Positions 21,117-33,120 of a DNA stretch of 64,000 bases are shown piece by piece; positions within the stretch are counted from its first letter, which is position 1; each line of letters starts with the position of its first letter. The notes under the pieces were generated by a model. It saw only the letters and a list, made by a program, of their open reading frames with translations. It searched no databases and was not told where the DNA came from. The stretch is from Balamuthia mandrillaris (lineage: Eukaryota > Discosea > Longamoebia > Balamuthiidae). A program made the translations under genes and the position numbers. The DNA is taken from the NCBI GenBank assembly GCA_031835245.1, contig JAVKOQ010000029.1, positions 248,001 to 312,000 of the forward strand, written 5' to 3'.

Positions 21117-22668
21117 GTCGTTTCGACCCGCTTTTTGCTGATATTTATTTATTGTTTCATGTTTGTTGCATATAGACAAAGCTGTAACTCTGAAGGTAGA
21201 CATCGAGCTCGGCGAAGGGTATCCGCTTCTTGAAACAGTTCCTCGCTCCATCAACGCCTCTTTGAAAACCCACAACAACACAAACACGAAAGAAAAGCAA
21301 AGAGAGGAGAAAGAAGAAGAAGATACGAATGAGTCAGCCAACGACGACAGCATCTCCTCGGCTGAGTCTGCTCTTGTACAAACATTGGTGAACTTATGGA
21401 GCTCTTCTTCGGCTGTCTCCGCTTCTTCTTCTTCCTCGATGCTGTTGAGCGCAGCACGTGTTTGCGAGAACTGGTTGGCCGTGTTCATTGAAAGAAGGCA
21501 AGGTTCGTCTATTATACCTTTTCATGTTAGTCTTGTTGTCGCATGTAGGTGTGAACCATTATCTCACCCAAACGATATGTTGCCTCTTCTCTCCGTGTTT
21601 TCTCTGCGCATAGCTGCTTGTATTGCAAAGAGGAAGGAACAGAGAAGAAAGCAAATCGCAGCAGAGCTAGTACGCCAACAACAAGAACAATCCAGTCCAA
21701 GCGATGATACCCCAAAGACACGGCCAACATCGGTCCTCGATAAAATCGTGGACGCCCGCAAGGGAAACCTCACGTTTGAACAGAGATTGCAAAAGGAGTA
21801 CGAAACCCGCTATGCAAGCATCTCTCGAGAGGAGCTGGCAGAGTTGCTGAAGAAGATGGCCCATAAGCTGAAGCAACAACAGGAGAAAGAGATTCGTTTG
21901 CAGCGGCTTAACCCAGGTTTCGTTCTTCTTCCTTTTTTATTTCTCTGTTCTTTGGGCGTTATGCTATCTGTTTCTTCTAGCTCACTTTTCCTCAACAGTA
22001 GCAACAACGACAAGGGGAATGTTACCTCTTCGCACCTTATGTCTTAAGAACATGGCCAAGCATCTGCTCTATTATGAATCACTGGAGGGCGTTCCTCTCT
22101 TCATCCGAACGCGAATCTTTGGCATTATCGTACAAAACTACGTGCTTCATCCGCTTCACTTGGCGCTGCTGTTGGAGGATGACGTGAAGAAGCTGGATCT
22201 CTCTCCACAAGCCACTTTCGTCACCGACGAGCATCTTTACGTTATCTCTTTGCGTTGTCGCAATCTTCGCAACTTGAACTTGCAGGGCTGTGCTGCCATC
22301 ACGGACGAAGGTTTGGCCAGCATTTGTTCGACCAACCATCAGCTGGCAAAGATCAACTTGCAAGGTTGCAAAAAACTCACTGTATGTCTTTGCACCTTCC
22401 TGATATTACCACCAGTTCGTGTTTTATAGCATGCTTAACATTCCTCTTCTACTTCTTTTATAGTCGCGCAGTCTCGCTGCTCTGGCTGCAGACTGTCCCA
22501 GCGTGCGTTTAATCTTTTTTTTAATCTTCCTGCTGCTCTGTTCTCTCCTTTCTTTCTTTCATGTCTTTTCTTGTCGTTTCTTTCTTTCTTTCTTTCTTTC
22601 TCGTCGTTTCTTTCTTTCTTTCTTTCTTTCTTGTCGTTTCTTTCTTTCTTTCTTTCTTTCTTGTCGTT

Positions 22669-22756
<88 letters not shown>

Positions 22757-24850
22757 ATTTATTCCTGATATGCTTAGCTGGTGCACATAAACCTGAATCA
22801 TGTTGGTTTTGAAGGTCAACACGGTCTTGAGCAACTCATTCGTCGATGTGATCGGCTCGAAGTTTTCCTGGTAATATCTCTTCTCGTTCTTCTGCTTCTT
22901 CTTCTTCTTGCCTCTTCATCTTGCTTCTTCCGTTGTCAATGTTTCCTTGCACCCACTTAACCCCAACAACATAACAAAACAGTTGGCAGGAACAAAAACG
23001 AGTGCGGCAACGTTGATCCGATTGCTCCAATCCTCACGCACCATTCGTGTCATAGACGTATCTTATTGTAGCAACGCACACGTAACGAGCGTAGAGGTGC
23101 CTAAGATGAAGATTTGTAAGGCTGTTCAACTAGAAACTCTTTATATGAACGAAACGAAGTGGTTGTCTCCTTCTGTGTTGAGAACTATCTTCGCGTTCCA
23201 GTATCCTAGACTTCAGGTGAGATCCCCCCCCCCCTTTATATCGTATTTTATTTCTCTATTCTCTTTCAGCTTAACTGATGCAATTTCTTTAGCACGTATC
23301 ATTTACAAACCTGCCTAGGGCAACCTCCCTTCCCTTGTCGATATTTACCAATCCTAGCCTCAACACCGTCAACTTGGCAAATATAGCCTACTTGAGCCCG
23401 GACACCGTGCGTGCGATCGCCGACAATTTGTCGGGCACGCTTCGCTCCTTGGATATTTCTGGCCCTTCCTCAATGGTTCAGAGTTCCACCGTTGCCTATA
23501 TTTTGAAATGTTGCACTAGGCTTACAGGTTGATTCGTCTAGTTCTCTTCCTCCTTCTTTTTCTTCTTCTTCTTAAACTTTTGAACGCATTTTGTCATTTG
23601 CACAGATCTTTCGGTTAAGAATTGTCCTCTTGTTTCTGGTACTCTCTTCTCTATCCTCTCTCTCTCTCTTTCTCTCTCTCACACACACTTACTCTTTATC
23701 AGTTGTTTAAATTTTGTGATTCTTGACTTCTGCTGCTTATGCTCATTCTTCTCTAATTTTTTTTCTTCTGTTTCTTCCCCGTAACAAACATGTTAAACCT
23801 TTGAAAACAAAGGTTTGCTGGTACTTAAATCGGCAGTACACCACCCAAGCCTAATCTCTCTCGACATTTCCAACACGAATGACACCGTTGGTGGTATCAT
23901 CGAAAGCGAACTGAACTACCGGGTGGTGCTCCGCAACAAGCTCCAAAGGCTGAGAGCCAAGAGTTGCTCTTGGCTTATCGACTTTTACCTGATAGACCTC
24001 GTCAGTAAATGCTTTCCCTCGTTGCACTCTTTGAACGTGAAGAAATGTGCCATCACGGAGGAAGGCCTCTTGTCGGTCATTTTGGAGTGCACTCAGTTGA
24101 CTTCACTCAAGATTTCCTTATCAACCGTCTCCAAGCGTATCTTCTACTCGGAAGAAAGACTGAAGGTGAGGCAAAAGGAGAAGGAGAAAGAGAAGCAACA
24201 GGCAAAGGCAAAGGAAAAGGAGCAATCAACGGAGATTGATCCAGATGGTTTGTTGCTGAAGAACTTGAGGGAGTTCTCGTGCAAAGAAGGGAACACCCGT
24301 GGCTCTTTCGTGCCCTTTGTACCAATGTACTTGCCACGACTGGAACGGTTGAGCGTCTGTTTTTCCTCGATCCAGCCCACTAATATCAACACGTTACTGG
24401 AAAACCTGTGTCGATACACACCGAACTTGCGCTACCTCAACATCGATACTGCTGCCTGGCTACGGGTGAGTCTCTCCTGCTTTCTTCCTTTTTGTATCTC
24501 AGTTCCTTGTGGAAAGTTTTTTTCCTCCTCTTCTTATCTTTAATCTTTCGCCATTCTTCTTACTTCTTTCCATATGCTTCTGCCTTCTTTCTGTTTTCTC
24601 TTGTTTTTTTATTAACCGGGACGACTCTATCTAGCCCGAGTTTTTACCTGACTTGCAAAACATGCCAACCTCCAATCTTCGGCACTTGAGGGAGTTACAG
24701 GTTCCCCACAAGTGGCTATATTGGTTTGCGCGGTACTTCCCCAACGCGGTGACCTCGCAAATCGCGCCCAACGAGGCCAAACCCCTTTGGGATGATGATG
24801 GCGATGATGGTGACCACGATGCAGACATCGGCTCTCTCTTTGACTTTTAG
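19970..24850 (+). CDS. RWD-like plus leucine-rich repeat protein
   Basis: A multi-exon gene ending at 24848-24850. Exon 1 (19970-20509) encodes an acidic Glu/Asp/Tyr-rich N-terminus. After the repeat-filled intron (20510-21175), exon 2 gives VTLKVDIELGEGYPLLETVP, which has the Y-P-x-x-x-x-x-P look of an RWD domain. A Lys/Gln-rich coiled stretch follows. From about 22050 on come LRRs of the F-box/LRR (AMN1-like) type: VKKLDLSPQATFVTDEHLYV, LRNLNLQGCAAITDEGLASI, TIRVIDVSYCSNA, LHSLNVKKCAITEEGLLSV and LRYLNIDTAAW. Tail acidic. No canonical F-box was seen before the LRRs; the stretch ESLEGVPLFIRTRIFGIIVQ could be a divergent one. A scaffold or ubiquitin-related role is inference. Confidence 0.75.
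20525..21120 (+). repeat. Composite (TTTC)n array with TTGTCG spacers, intron 1 of RWD/LRR gene
   Basis: About 600 bp of tetranucleotide TTTC units interrupted many times by TTGTCG, giving repeated TTTCTTGTCGTTTC. It fills nearly the whole first intron. Confidence 0.95.
22550..22755 (+). repeat. Composite (TTTC)n array with TTGTCG spacers, later RWD/LRR intron
   Basis: About 200 bp of the same composite repeat as at 20525-21120, in another intron of the same gene, again pyrimidine on the transcript strand. Confidence 0.95.
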
Positions 24851-25235
24851 CAATAGAATATATAAATATATAAAAAAATAGGAATAAGAAGAATAATAAT
24901 TCCACTGCCAATAATTGTTCATAATTTTTCATCGAAAACCAAAACAATCCAAAAATACCCTCCAATTTCGATAATTTTAGGATAATTCTGAAATAGGTCA
25001 ATAAAACGGTTCATAAAAATAAATTAATATGAGGGTTCACGGAAAACCTTTTTCGGTTAACGCAATATTTTATAACCAAAAAAAAATGTAATAAAAAAGA
25101 TAATAAATAAATAAATAAATAGAAAAGAGAAGTGAGCAAAAAACAAAAAGAGTAACGGCGGTTACCTCATCTTCTCTCTCTCTCCTCTCTCGCCCTTTTT
25201 GAGTTCTTCTTCCAAAAAATAACAAAATCAAAAAG
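24851..25235. other. AT-rich intergenic stretch
   Basis: Between the LRR gene stop and the formin start, both on the plus strand. AT-rich with TAAA/AATA runs. No gene or clear motif seen. Confidence 0.6.
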
Positions 25236-28206
25236 ATGAAACGAACCAAGAAGGAAGATAAGAAGCGTGACAAGAAGGACAAGAAGGAGGAGAAGAAGAA
25301 GACGCCGCGCGGGGACGCGAAGAAGTCTTCTTCCACTCCTCCCGTCACCCCAAAGGAAAAGATGCCTTCGGCCAGCGAACTCAAGACCATGTTCGAAGAC
25401 CTTTTGGTACCACTTGCTACTCTGTTTTTTTTTTTAAAGAGAAGATGAAACAATTCCCTAAAAAATATTTTTTTACACTCAAAAATCACCAAAAAAAAAA
25501 TAATAATCACAAAAATAATAAATCAATCAATCAATCCGGATGAACAGAACGCGCTGGGCATCGGCGAGGCCCAAAAGGAGGCCATGCGCAACATGAACAA
25601 CCAGGATAAATGGCTCCTGATCGTGCAGAACAAGGAGAAGATCAAGCAGGAGAGCAAGTCGGACGGCTCCCCAAAGGCCTGCATCGAGCTCCTCAAAAGG
25701 GGCAACCTCTCGGTGAAGGAGCTGGAGGAGCTGAGGGTGTTGCTCGCCGGCCAGCCCGTCAAATGGATAGAGGAGTTCCTCAAGTTGGACGGCTTGCAGC
25801 TGCTCTTTGACCTTCTTGCCCACAAGCAAAAGACTCAGTGCGTTTCTTCTCTTTCCTTTTATTTCTTTGCTTCTGCTTGCTTGCTTTTTGTGTGTTTTTT
25901 GCTTTCTCTTCTTTCACTTCGTCGCTGCTGTTTCTTTATCATTTCTTTCAATGTCTAATATGTTATTCTTTGTTTTGTCATGCGTTCGTTGTCACGAAAT
26001 AATAGTTCTGGAAAAGAGGAAGACACCGAAAAGATCAACGAATGCGCCAGAGCCCTGAAGGCATTGATGAACAGTCAGCCTGGTTTGGAGGCCGTTATCG
26101 TGTCCGACATCTCCATTACGGTGTTGGGCCAGACCTTGGACTTTGTCACCGGCAGAATGAAGACCGTCATCGTTGAAGTCCTATCTGCGTTGTGCTTGCT
26201 CTCTCCTGAGGCTTCTGTGTACGTTCTCTCTCTCTCTCTCTCTCTCCAGCCAATTATTGACCGATCTCTCATTCATCCTGCATATAGGCAAACTATTGAG
26301 GTGATGCAAGCGAAGCCCTTCAACAAGAAATCAGGCACTCGCTTCGAGGAGCTGGTGAAAAGCATGGACAAGGACAACGTGGACTTGAAGGTCACCGTAA
26401 TGCAGTTGATCAACGCCATGCTCAGCACTCAAGAAAGCGAGGAGGGTGTAAAGAAGATCAAAGACAGCCTGAATGTAGAGGAGGTTGTTGGCCTGCTTCG
26501 CAAAGGCCAGATGAAGGAAGCCCTCGAGGTGCAGTTGGACATTTACGACCAGTTGAACGAACCTGGAGCTGAAAGTCCTGATCACAGCATGTTTGCTGTC
26601 AAAGGGTGCGTTTTCTCTTCCTCATTTTTCCACAAGAGCTGGCAATAACACCACACATTTATAACAATAGAGAGGAAGGAGAGTTGTTCCAACAGCTTTT
26701 GGCGCAAGTCAAAGGCACTCCTGCTGCTCAAATCCTTCCTGCTGTATTGCAACACGCGCTGCTTCTGCGCGTTTCTGGCAAGGCTGGGTTCGTACATTCT
26801 TTGTTGATTGTTCGTTTTGGGCTTTTACTAACAATTGCTTTCGAATAATAGACAAGCTACATGGGAAATTATGGACAGGTTTATCCAATTGGCTGCCGCT
26901 GGTCCCGAAACCAGTTCTCAAGTCGAATGTACGCTCAAATGACTCTTTTCCTTTCTCGTTGGTGCCTTTCTGATCAGTTTTCTTTGGATAATGCTGCGAA
27001 TAGTCGGTGAAGCTGTGTGCAAAGAAATGCTCAAGTTCTTAGACTCCTCTCTGGGCTTGCACAGCGTGGGCAAGGACAAAGGCAAAGAATTGGAGGCTGC
27101 CCTCGGCGGCGAGATCAGCAGCGATGAGGCTCCCGAGAAGACCATCGCCAAACTGACCGACAAGGTCACCTCCATGAAGGCCGAGATTGACGAACTCAAA
27201 GTCAAGTTGGCCGAAGCTGAGTCACGCCCTGCAATTGCTGCACCTCCTCCTCCAGGTGGCGACGCGGGTTCATCCTCTGACGCACCTCCACCAGCTCCCG
27301 AGGGTGGACCTCCTCCTCCCCCTGGTGGCGGGCCACCCCCTCCTCCCGGCGGTGGGCCTCCTCCACCACCAGGAATGGGACCTCCTCCTCCCCCTGGCGG
27401 CGGACCCCCTCCTCCTCCCGGCGGTGGGCCTCCTCCACCACCAGGAATGGGACCCCCTCCTCCTCCTGGTGCTGGCGGACCGCCTCCTCCTCCTGGAGGT
27501 GGCATGTTTGCTGCCCCTGGTAGGATTCTCTCTCTCTCTCGTTGTGTTTATTAATTTTAACAACTTGACAATTACAAAATTAGCTCGTCCGAAGAAGGCC
27601 AATCCCAGGACGGACCCAAAGAAGAAATTGAAGCAGTTCAACTGGGTCAAGTTGCCCGATAATAAGACCCTGGAAACCATTTGGGGCGAGAATGGCGCTT
27701 CCGATGATCACGTCAAGCTGGATGTCAGAGAGGTAGAACAACTCTTCTCTGCAGCAGCCCCCGTTAAGGAAGACGGTGAGGGCTCTGGTGGCTCTACTCC
27801 CAGAGGTCCCGCTAAACCTAAGGCCGTCACTGTATTGGATCCTCGTCGCGGCCAAAACGTTTGTACGTATTTCTCGCTCAAGAGCTTTGTGTTTCTATTT
27901 CGTTTGTTATTTTTCTTTGATTAGCTTCTCAGTTGGCAACTATTTCTCTTTTGGTTGTTATTTTGTTTTCTAATCTTTTTTCTGCAAAAAAACCATTACA
28001 ACAACGCAGCGATTATGCTTGCCAGATTCAAGATGTCGCACAAGGAGCTGAAGAAGGCCATGGTCAACTGCGATTCCACCGTGTTGACCGCTGACAATCT
28101 TTCGGCCTTGAAGCAGTTCACGCCCACTCCCGAGGAAATCCAGGCCCTTAAGGAGGTGAAGGACGAGCCCAATCTCAGCAACCCTGACCTGTACTTCATG
28201 GAGGTA

Positions 28207-28253
<47 letters not shown>

Positions 28254-29553
28254 TTCTGTTTGCGATACTTATTGTCTGTAAATTGTAAAAGATCATGGAC
28301 ATTCCTCGTTTAGCATCACGCCTCGAGTGTTTGCACATCCGTTCTACCTTCCAAGATAAAGCCAAAGCTGTTGAAATTGTACGTTGTTTTTTTTTTGTCC
28401 CTACACTATAGTTTTACCCTCGAGGCTGACACTCACTATTTACTGCTCTATTAAAAGACTTTGAATCTTGTACAACAAGCCTGCAAGGAAATCAAAGAGA
28501 GCAAGAAGTTGATCACTTTGATGGAGGTTAGCAACTTTCTCGTTTCTCCTTCCCCTTTCTCCTTGTCTAACCCGGTTCTATTTTCAAACTTGATAGCTGG
28601 TGTTGAAGGTCGGTAACATCTTGAACGGTGGCGGTGCCAAAGGAGGCGCCTACGGTTTCAAGCTCGATTCTATGTTGAAGATGGGAGACGTGCGGTCAAC
28701 CAACCCTGAGCTGCCCACGCTGCTTCACTACCTCGCCTCCAAGGCTGAGCAGGACTATCCTCAGCTCTTGACCATTATGGAGGACTTCAAGGCCCTCGGC
28801 GATGCTTGCAGAGGTATTTTCACTCTTTACTTTCGTTTCACCGCTCTCTTCTCTTCTGCTTACTTACTTGTTCTTGTTCTTTCTTTTCCAACAAAAAAAA
28901 AAAAAAAAACAAACAGAGAGCACAAGCCAAACAGCAACCGATCTGACCGCACTCAAAGCTGGCGTAACGCTTGTAGAAGGCCAGCTTAAGCAAGAAGAAG
29001 GCAGCGGCGGCAAATTCGCCTCTCTCATGAACGACTTCTTCAACCAAGCCAACGCCAAAGTGCAACAATTGGAGAGCAAGCAGGAGAAAGTCCTGAAGGC
29101 AGCCAAGGAGCTTATCGTCTACTTTGGCGAGAGGGACAACACAGCGCCCGAGGAGTTCTTTGGAACAGTCTACAGGGCGGTGCAGGCATTCGACAAGGCA
29201 GGCGAGGAGAACAAGAAGAGGCGGGACGCCGCAGAGAAGGCCAAGATCGCGGAGGAACGTCGGGCTAACCTCAAGGCTAAAGCTGCTGGTTTGTATTCTT
29301 TTGTTTTGTGTAATGTGGGCGTGAGATACTCATAACAACAAAAGGAGGAAAAGGAGCAGCGGCAGGCGGAGCGGGCGGACCAGCGGGAGAGAAGCGCGGC
29401 TTGATGGACAACCTCATCGGCCAGATGCACACGGGAGATGCCTTCCAAAAGGGTGGCGGAGGCCAGCAGGTCATGGCCAACGAGGCCATGGCCATCTTTG
29501 CCAGGATGAAGCAAAAGAAAGCCGGCGAGGGAGGTGCTCCTCCTGGCAAGTAA
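25236..29553 (+). CDS. Diaphanous-type formin (FH2 protein)
   Basis: About 14 exons. The N-terminus is Lys-rich. Next comes a Rho-GTPase-binding/FH3-like ARM region (LLKRGNLSVKELEELRVLLA, KINECARALKALMNSQPGLE, FEELVKSMDKDNVDLKVTVM). A coiled coil (KLTDKVTSMKAEIDELKVKL) follows, then an FH1 of repeated PPPPPGGG/PPPPPGMG units, then FH2 (KQFNWVKLPDNKTLETIW, LLARF-type core, KVGNILNGGGAKGGAYGFKL, TLLHYLASKAEQDYP). The C-terminus has GLMDNLIGQM, matching the DAD core M-D-x-L. The architecture predicts an autoinhibited, Rho-activated actin nucleator and elongator. Introns contain CT (26228) and TTTC (28205-28255) repeats. The ATG at 25236 opens the basic N-terminus. Confidence 0.95.
27300..27510 (+). 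repeat. Tandem repeats encoding the formin FH1 proline tracts
   Basis: Near-identical units of about 20-60 bp encode PPPPPGGG and PPPPPGMG blocks. They bind profilin and SH3 domains in the formin family. Confidence 0.85.
28205..28255 (+). repeat. (TTTC)n array in formin intron
   Basis: About 50 bp of TTTC units in the intron after exon ...NPDLYFME. Pyrimidine on the transcript strand. Confidence 0.9.
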
Positions 29554-29744
29554 GAAGAGAGAAGAAGGAACGAAAAGGTCTATCTTTTCCCTTTCTTTCT
29601 CTCTCTTTTGTTTTTTTGTGATTTAAAACTTTCCTTTTGATTATTTTTTTATTATTATTTTTATTATTCGATTTGTCGATTCTTTTTGTTACTTTTTTAA
29701 AAGGAAGAATTATGTTTACTGTATTATTCTTGTCTTTGCCTCTC

Positions 29745-29801
29745 CCTTTCTCTCTCTCTCTCTCTCTCATTCTTTTCCTCCTCTTTCTTTCTTTCTCTCC
29801 A

Positions 29802-29845
<44 letters not shown>

Positions 29846-29871
29846 CCATTCATTCTTGCCTCTCCCTTTAG

Positions 29872-29908
<37 letters not shown>

Positions 29909-29944
29909 CATGCTTCTCCTCTCTCTCTCTCTCTCTCTCTCTCT
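29745..29944. repeat. CT-rich microsatellite block, intergenic
   Basis: Several CT runs between the convergent formin and FAM241-like genes (29554-29981). No gene seen in this interval. Confidence 0.85.
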
Positions 29945-29981
29945 TCGTTTGTTTATACACGAAGTTAGCATGCATGTTGGT

Positions 29982-30864
29982 TTATGACCGGGAGTTGGAG
30001 TTGTTGCTGTTGCTGCCAAGAGTGTAGCCTCTGCCGCTGAAATACTGTCGTTGGGAAGAGGAGGAGGAAGAAGAAGAGGACTGCCGTAGAGGAAAGCAAG
30101 AAAAGAAGCTTTAGTTGTTGCTCTTCCCAACGAACAAGCGAGAAGAAAGCAGGCGCAACGTACGGAAGAGGAGGAAGGACCGCCATAGACAGAAAAGCCG
30201 GACCCATTGCCGCTACCACTGCTGCCGCTGGAACCACCTGAAGCAGCTGCACCAGGGAAGAACCCTCCTCCTTCCGCGGTGCCACCGTTCCGTTTGCCCA
30301 GGAAATAGATCAAACCGACCAACAAGAGCCCTTTAATCTGATGAGCCAAAAAGACAAAGAAAAAAAAAAGTGTGGAGAAAGAAAGGAGAAGAAGAAAACA
30401 AACCAGATGGGCCGATGAGGTAAAAGGCCAACAGGGCGGCCAGTAAAACTTGATAGTTCTTCAGCGTGGTGCCAAACAGCGTCACGTCCTCCTGAAGGAA
30501 GCTCCAGCCGACCAGCCCTTGTGAGTCTCCCCCTCCTCCTCCTCCTGACGCATCCGTCGCCGCTGATCGTTGGTGGCGGTGAACGGAGGAAGGCGGCGCT
30601 GCGGCTTCCTGCTGCGTGGCGGAGGAGTGTCCCGTCGATGTGTAGTACTGCGGTTCTCCGTCGTTATTATTATTATTGTCACCATTGGTGTTGATGTTGG
30701 CGGTGTTTCTGGGAGCGGACGAGTTACGCCCACCACTGCCACCACCACCCACCACCACCACCACCACCACCACCACCACCACCACCACCACCACCACCAC
30801 CACCACCACCACCACCACCACGAGCGTCTTCACGAACAATCTCTCCGTTGACGATGCGAACCAT
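29982..30864 (-). CDS. FAM241-like small membrane protein, with apparent frameshift in Gly repeat
   Basis: Four exons. The N-terminus MVRIVNGEIVREDARG matches the start of FAM241B (MVRILANGEIVQDD in animals). After a poly-Gly tract and an Asn/Ser-rich region come DVTLFGTTLKNYQVLLAALL and, across the next splice, GLLLVGLIYFLGKRNGG, like the family's C-terminal membrane segment. A Gly/Ser-rich tail ends in QRQYFSGRGYTL... and Ser/Asn repeats. Known members are poorly characterised, ER/endolysosome-linked proteins with a DUF4605 domain. The frame that starts at the ATG runs into a stop just after the (GGT)n tract; one extra base at about 30748-30750 (ACCACCACCCACC) shifts it. The downstream exons are intact in the other frame, so an assembly error is more likely than a dead gene. 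Confidence 0.7.
30750..30821 (-). repeat. (CCA)n / (GGT)n trinucleotide repeat coding for poly-Gly
   Basis: About 24 CCA units on the plus strand inside the FAM241-like gene. One irregular CCC at its left edge breaks the reading frame. Confidence 0.95.
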
Positions 30865-30926
30865 TCTTTTTCTTTTTCTTTTTCTTTTTTTTTATTGTGT
30901 TGCTATGGCAACCTTCTAATTCTGAA

Positions 30927-30994
30927 TGACGTCACCTACATATCTATTTATGGAAATTTATTACGTCAGTAAGAAATTGGATGAGTTTGTCGAC
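30927..30994. promoter_or_regulatory. Divergent promoter with TGACGTCA and GTCGAC
   Basis: Between the FAM241-like gene (minus) and the CRIB-LRR gene (plus), whose starts are 230 bp apart. TGACGTCA at 30927-30934 and GTCGAC at 30989-30994 (context GTTTGTCGACAG). Confidence 0.5.
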
Positions 30995-31094
30995 AGTAAT
31001 GCATGCCTCAAAAATGGAAAATTTTACTATGAGAAATATATTTTTTGTTTTACAACTGTGACCCATAGAATAAGAGAACAACAAAAAAAAGAGA

Positions 31095-33089
31095 ATGAAG
31101 GAAAGAGGGACAGCCTTTTTGAAAAAAATAAAGGACCGGGAAGTAGGGGTAGGTGGCGGCGGCGGCTATGCCAGAATCAAAAGAGAACAGGAATTGCCGG
31201 TATCGCACCCGCACTATGACACTTTTCGACACGGGCTTCATATTGGTTGCGATGAGGAAGGCAACTTTAATGTTTGTTATACCACTTTCTTCTGCCTTTC
31301 TTTCTCCTTTGAAACGAAGCAAAATTAATGGGTGTCGTTTGTGAAACGAAAAGGGAGTGCCTGACGAGTGGGTTGACGAGTTACTTCCCGGCGGGCAGGC
31401 AAGAAAAGAGAAGACAAGCACTGAGCCAAGCTACTCCTTAGCGCTTCCCAACAACTCCCAAGCCTCACCCAAACAACAGCTGCCTCCTGTCATAAGCCCT
31501 CGCTCCGAGGACCTCGCCATGCTTCATCGTACTCCTCCTGCTTCTTCCACTGCCGGTTCCATTCGACCTCATATCAATATAGCCACCCGAGGAGGAGACG
31601 GAGGAGGAGGTAGCAGAAGAGCACCACCGTCATCCGCGGGTGGTGGTGAGGCGTCCTCTCGTCCTGCTCTTCCACCCACTCCTCTGCCAAGAACTCCTGC
31701 TTCTTCCTCTGTAGCGCCCGGTGCTCCGGTTGGAGACTACTCTCGCTTCTCCTTCTCGCAACTTCCTACAGCTCACTCTAATCCTCATTTTCAAGGACAA
31801 CCTTCCCCTTCTCCTTTTCCTCCTCCTTCTTCTTCGTCTTCTTCCTCTCGCCCTGTTCCTTTCTCCTCCAACAACGCAAACAAGCCATCCACGCTCCCTC
31901 CTCTTCCTTCGTCTTCATCTTCAGCAGAAAAAGCATTTGCTGCCTCTTCCAATGTACGAAGACCAACATCACCACCAACCGAACTGGCCTCTCCAAACGC
32001 ATCCACAGAGAGACGAGGGCACTTGCTGGACAAGGCTCGTCATCGCTCCCGTTCGTTCAACGACTTGGAATCCGCTTTCAACGGCTTTGCGACGGAAGAG
32101 CAACAGCAACAACAAAGAAGAAACACCCAAACACAGCTACCACCAAAAAACGCAGCGCCGCCATCCTTTCGCTTTGTGGAGTCGACCACGAAACAGCAGC
32201 AACAACAAAAGTCTGCTCCGAATCTTCTCTCCCGAACGAACAAAACAACCGGAGACCCGTTTGGAGAAAGCAGCCAACTTCAACCAACACAACCACCGAA
32301 ACAGAAAAAGAAGTTGAAAGCGTTTTTGGGGGATGGGTTGGAGAAAGCGCGAGCAAAAGGTACACAGATAAGACATAAAGCGGGTTACAAGAAAGGAGAT
32401 GAAGGAGATGAAGAAGAAAGCGATGAAGAAGAAGAGGATGATGACGACGATGATGAAGCGTTTGGAGGGGGATGCACCGTCGCAAGTCGGTTGCAAAGGA
32501 GCTTCTCTGCTTCCAACGGTGGGCAAATGTTGAACTTGTCGGGTTTAGGATTGGAGAGAGACGTTCCGACAGAAGCCCAGAGCAAACAGTTGACTGCCGC
32601 CTTGATGGACTTGAATCTGTCTCACAACTGCTTTGCGGATATACCGACTTCGCTTCCTTTGTATAGCAACTTGCAGGAGCTTAACTTGAGCGGCAATCGC
32701 TTGACTCAGCTGTCGTTGTTGGACAAGCTCCCAAAGCTCAAAGCGCTTTCGTTGAACGGAAACCAACTGTACTCTCTCTCTCTCTCTCTCTTGCTTTCTG
32801 CCTTCCCTTTAATCCGTTTTTTTCTCTCGTTCTCATCTTTCTCCTCTCTAATAATAGGACAAGGCTCCCAGCCACCATAGCTCAATGCAGTGACTTGGAG
32901 AAGCTAGAGTTGCGTAACAATCAGCTGCAGCAACTGCCGCTCGAAATAGGCTTTCTCACCAAACTGGAAGACCTTCATCTGACAGGCAATCCTCTCTCCT
33001 CTCTTCCTCCATCCATCGGTTATTTAGCGAACTTGGAGGTATACGCTTTTGCTCTCGTTGGCGTTCTTTCATCGTTTCTTTCTCTCTCG

Positions 33090-33120
<31 letters not shown>

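Noticed and set aside
20525-21120. Possible CRISPR-like array (repeat plus spacers)
   Set aside because: The spacers are just more TTTC units. It is a eukaryotic intronic microsatellite with no cas genes.
20409-21488. Minus-strand 359-residue Lys/Glu/Arg ORF and overlapping Phe/Leu/Ser ORFs
   Set aside because: They are translations of the TTTC/GAAA repeat in the intron of the RWD/LRR gene.
26918-27505. Gly/Pro-rich minus-strand ORF
   Set aside because: Antisense of the formin FH1 proline repeats.
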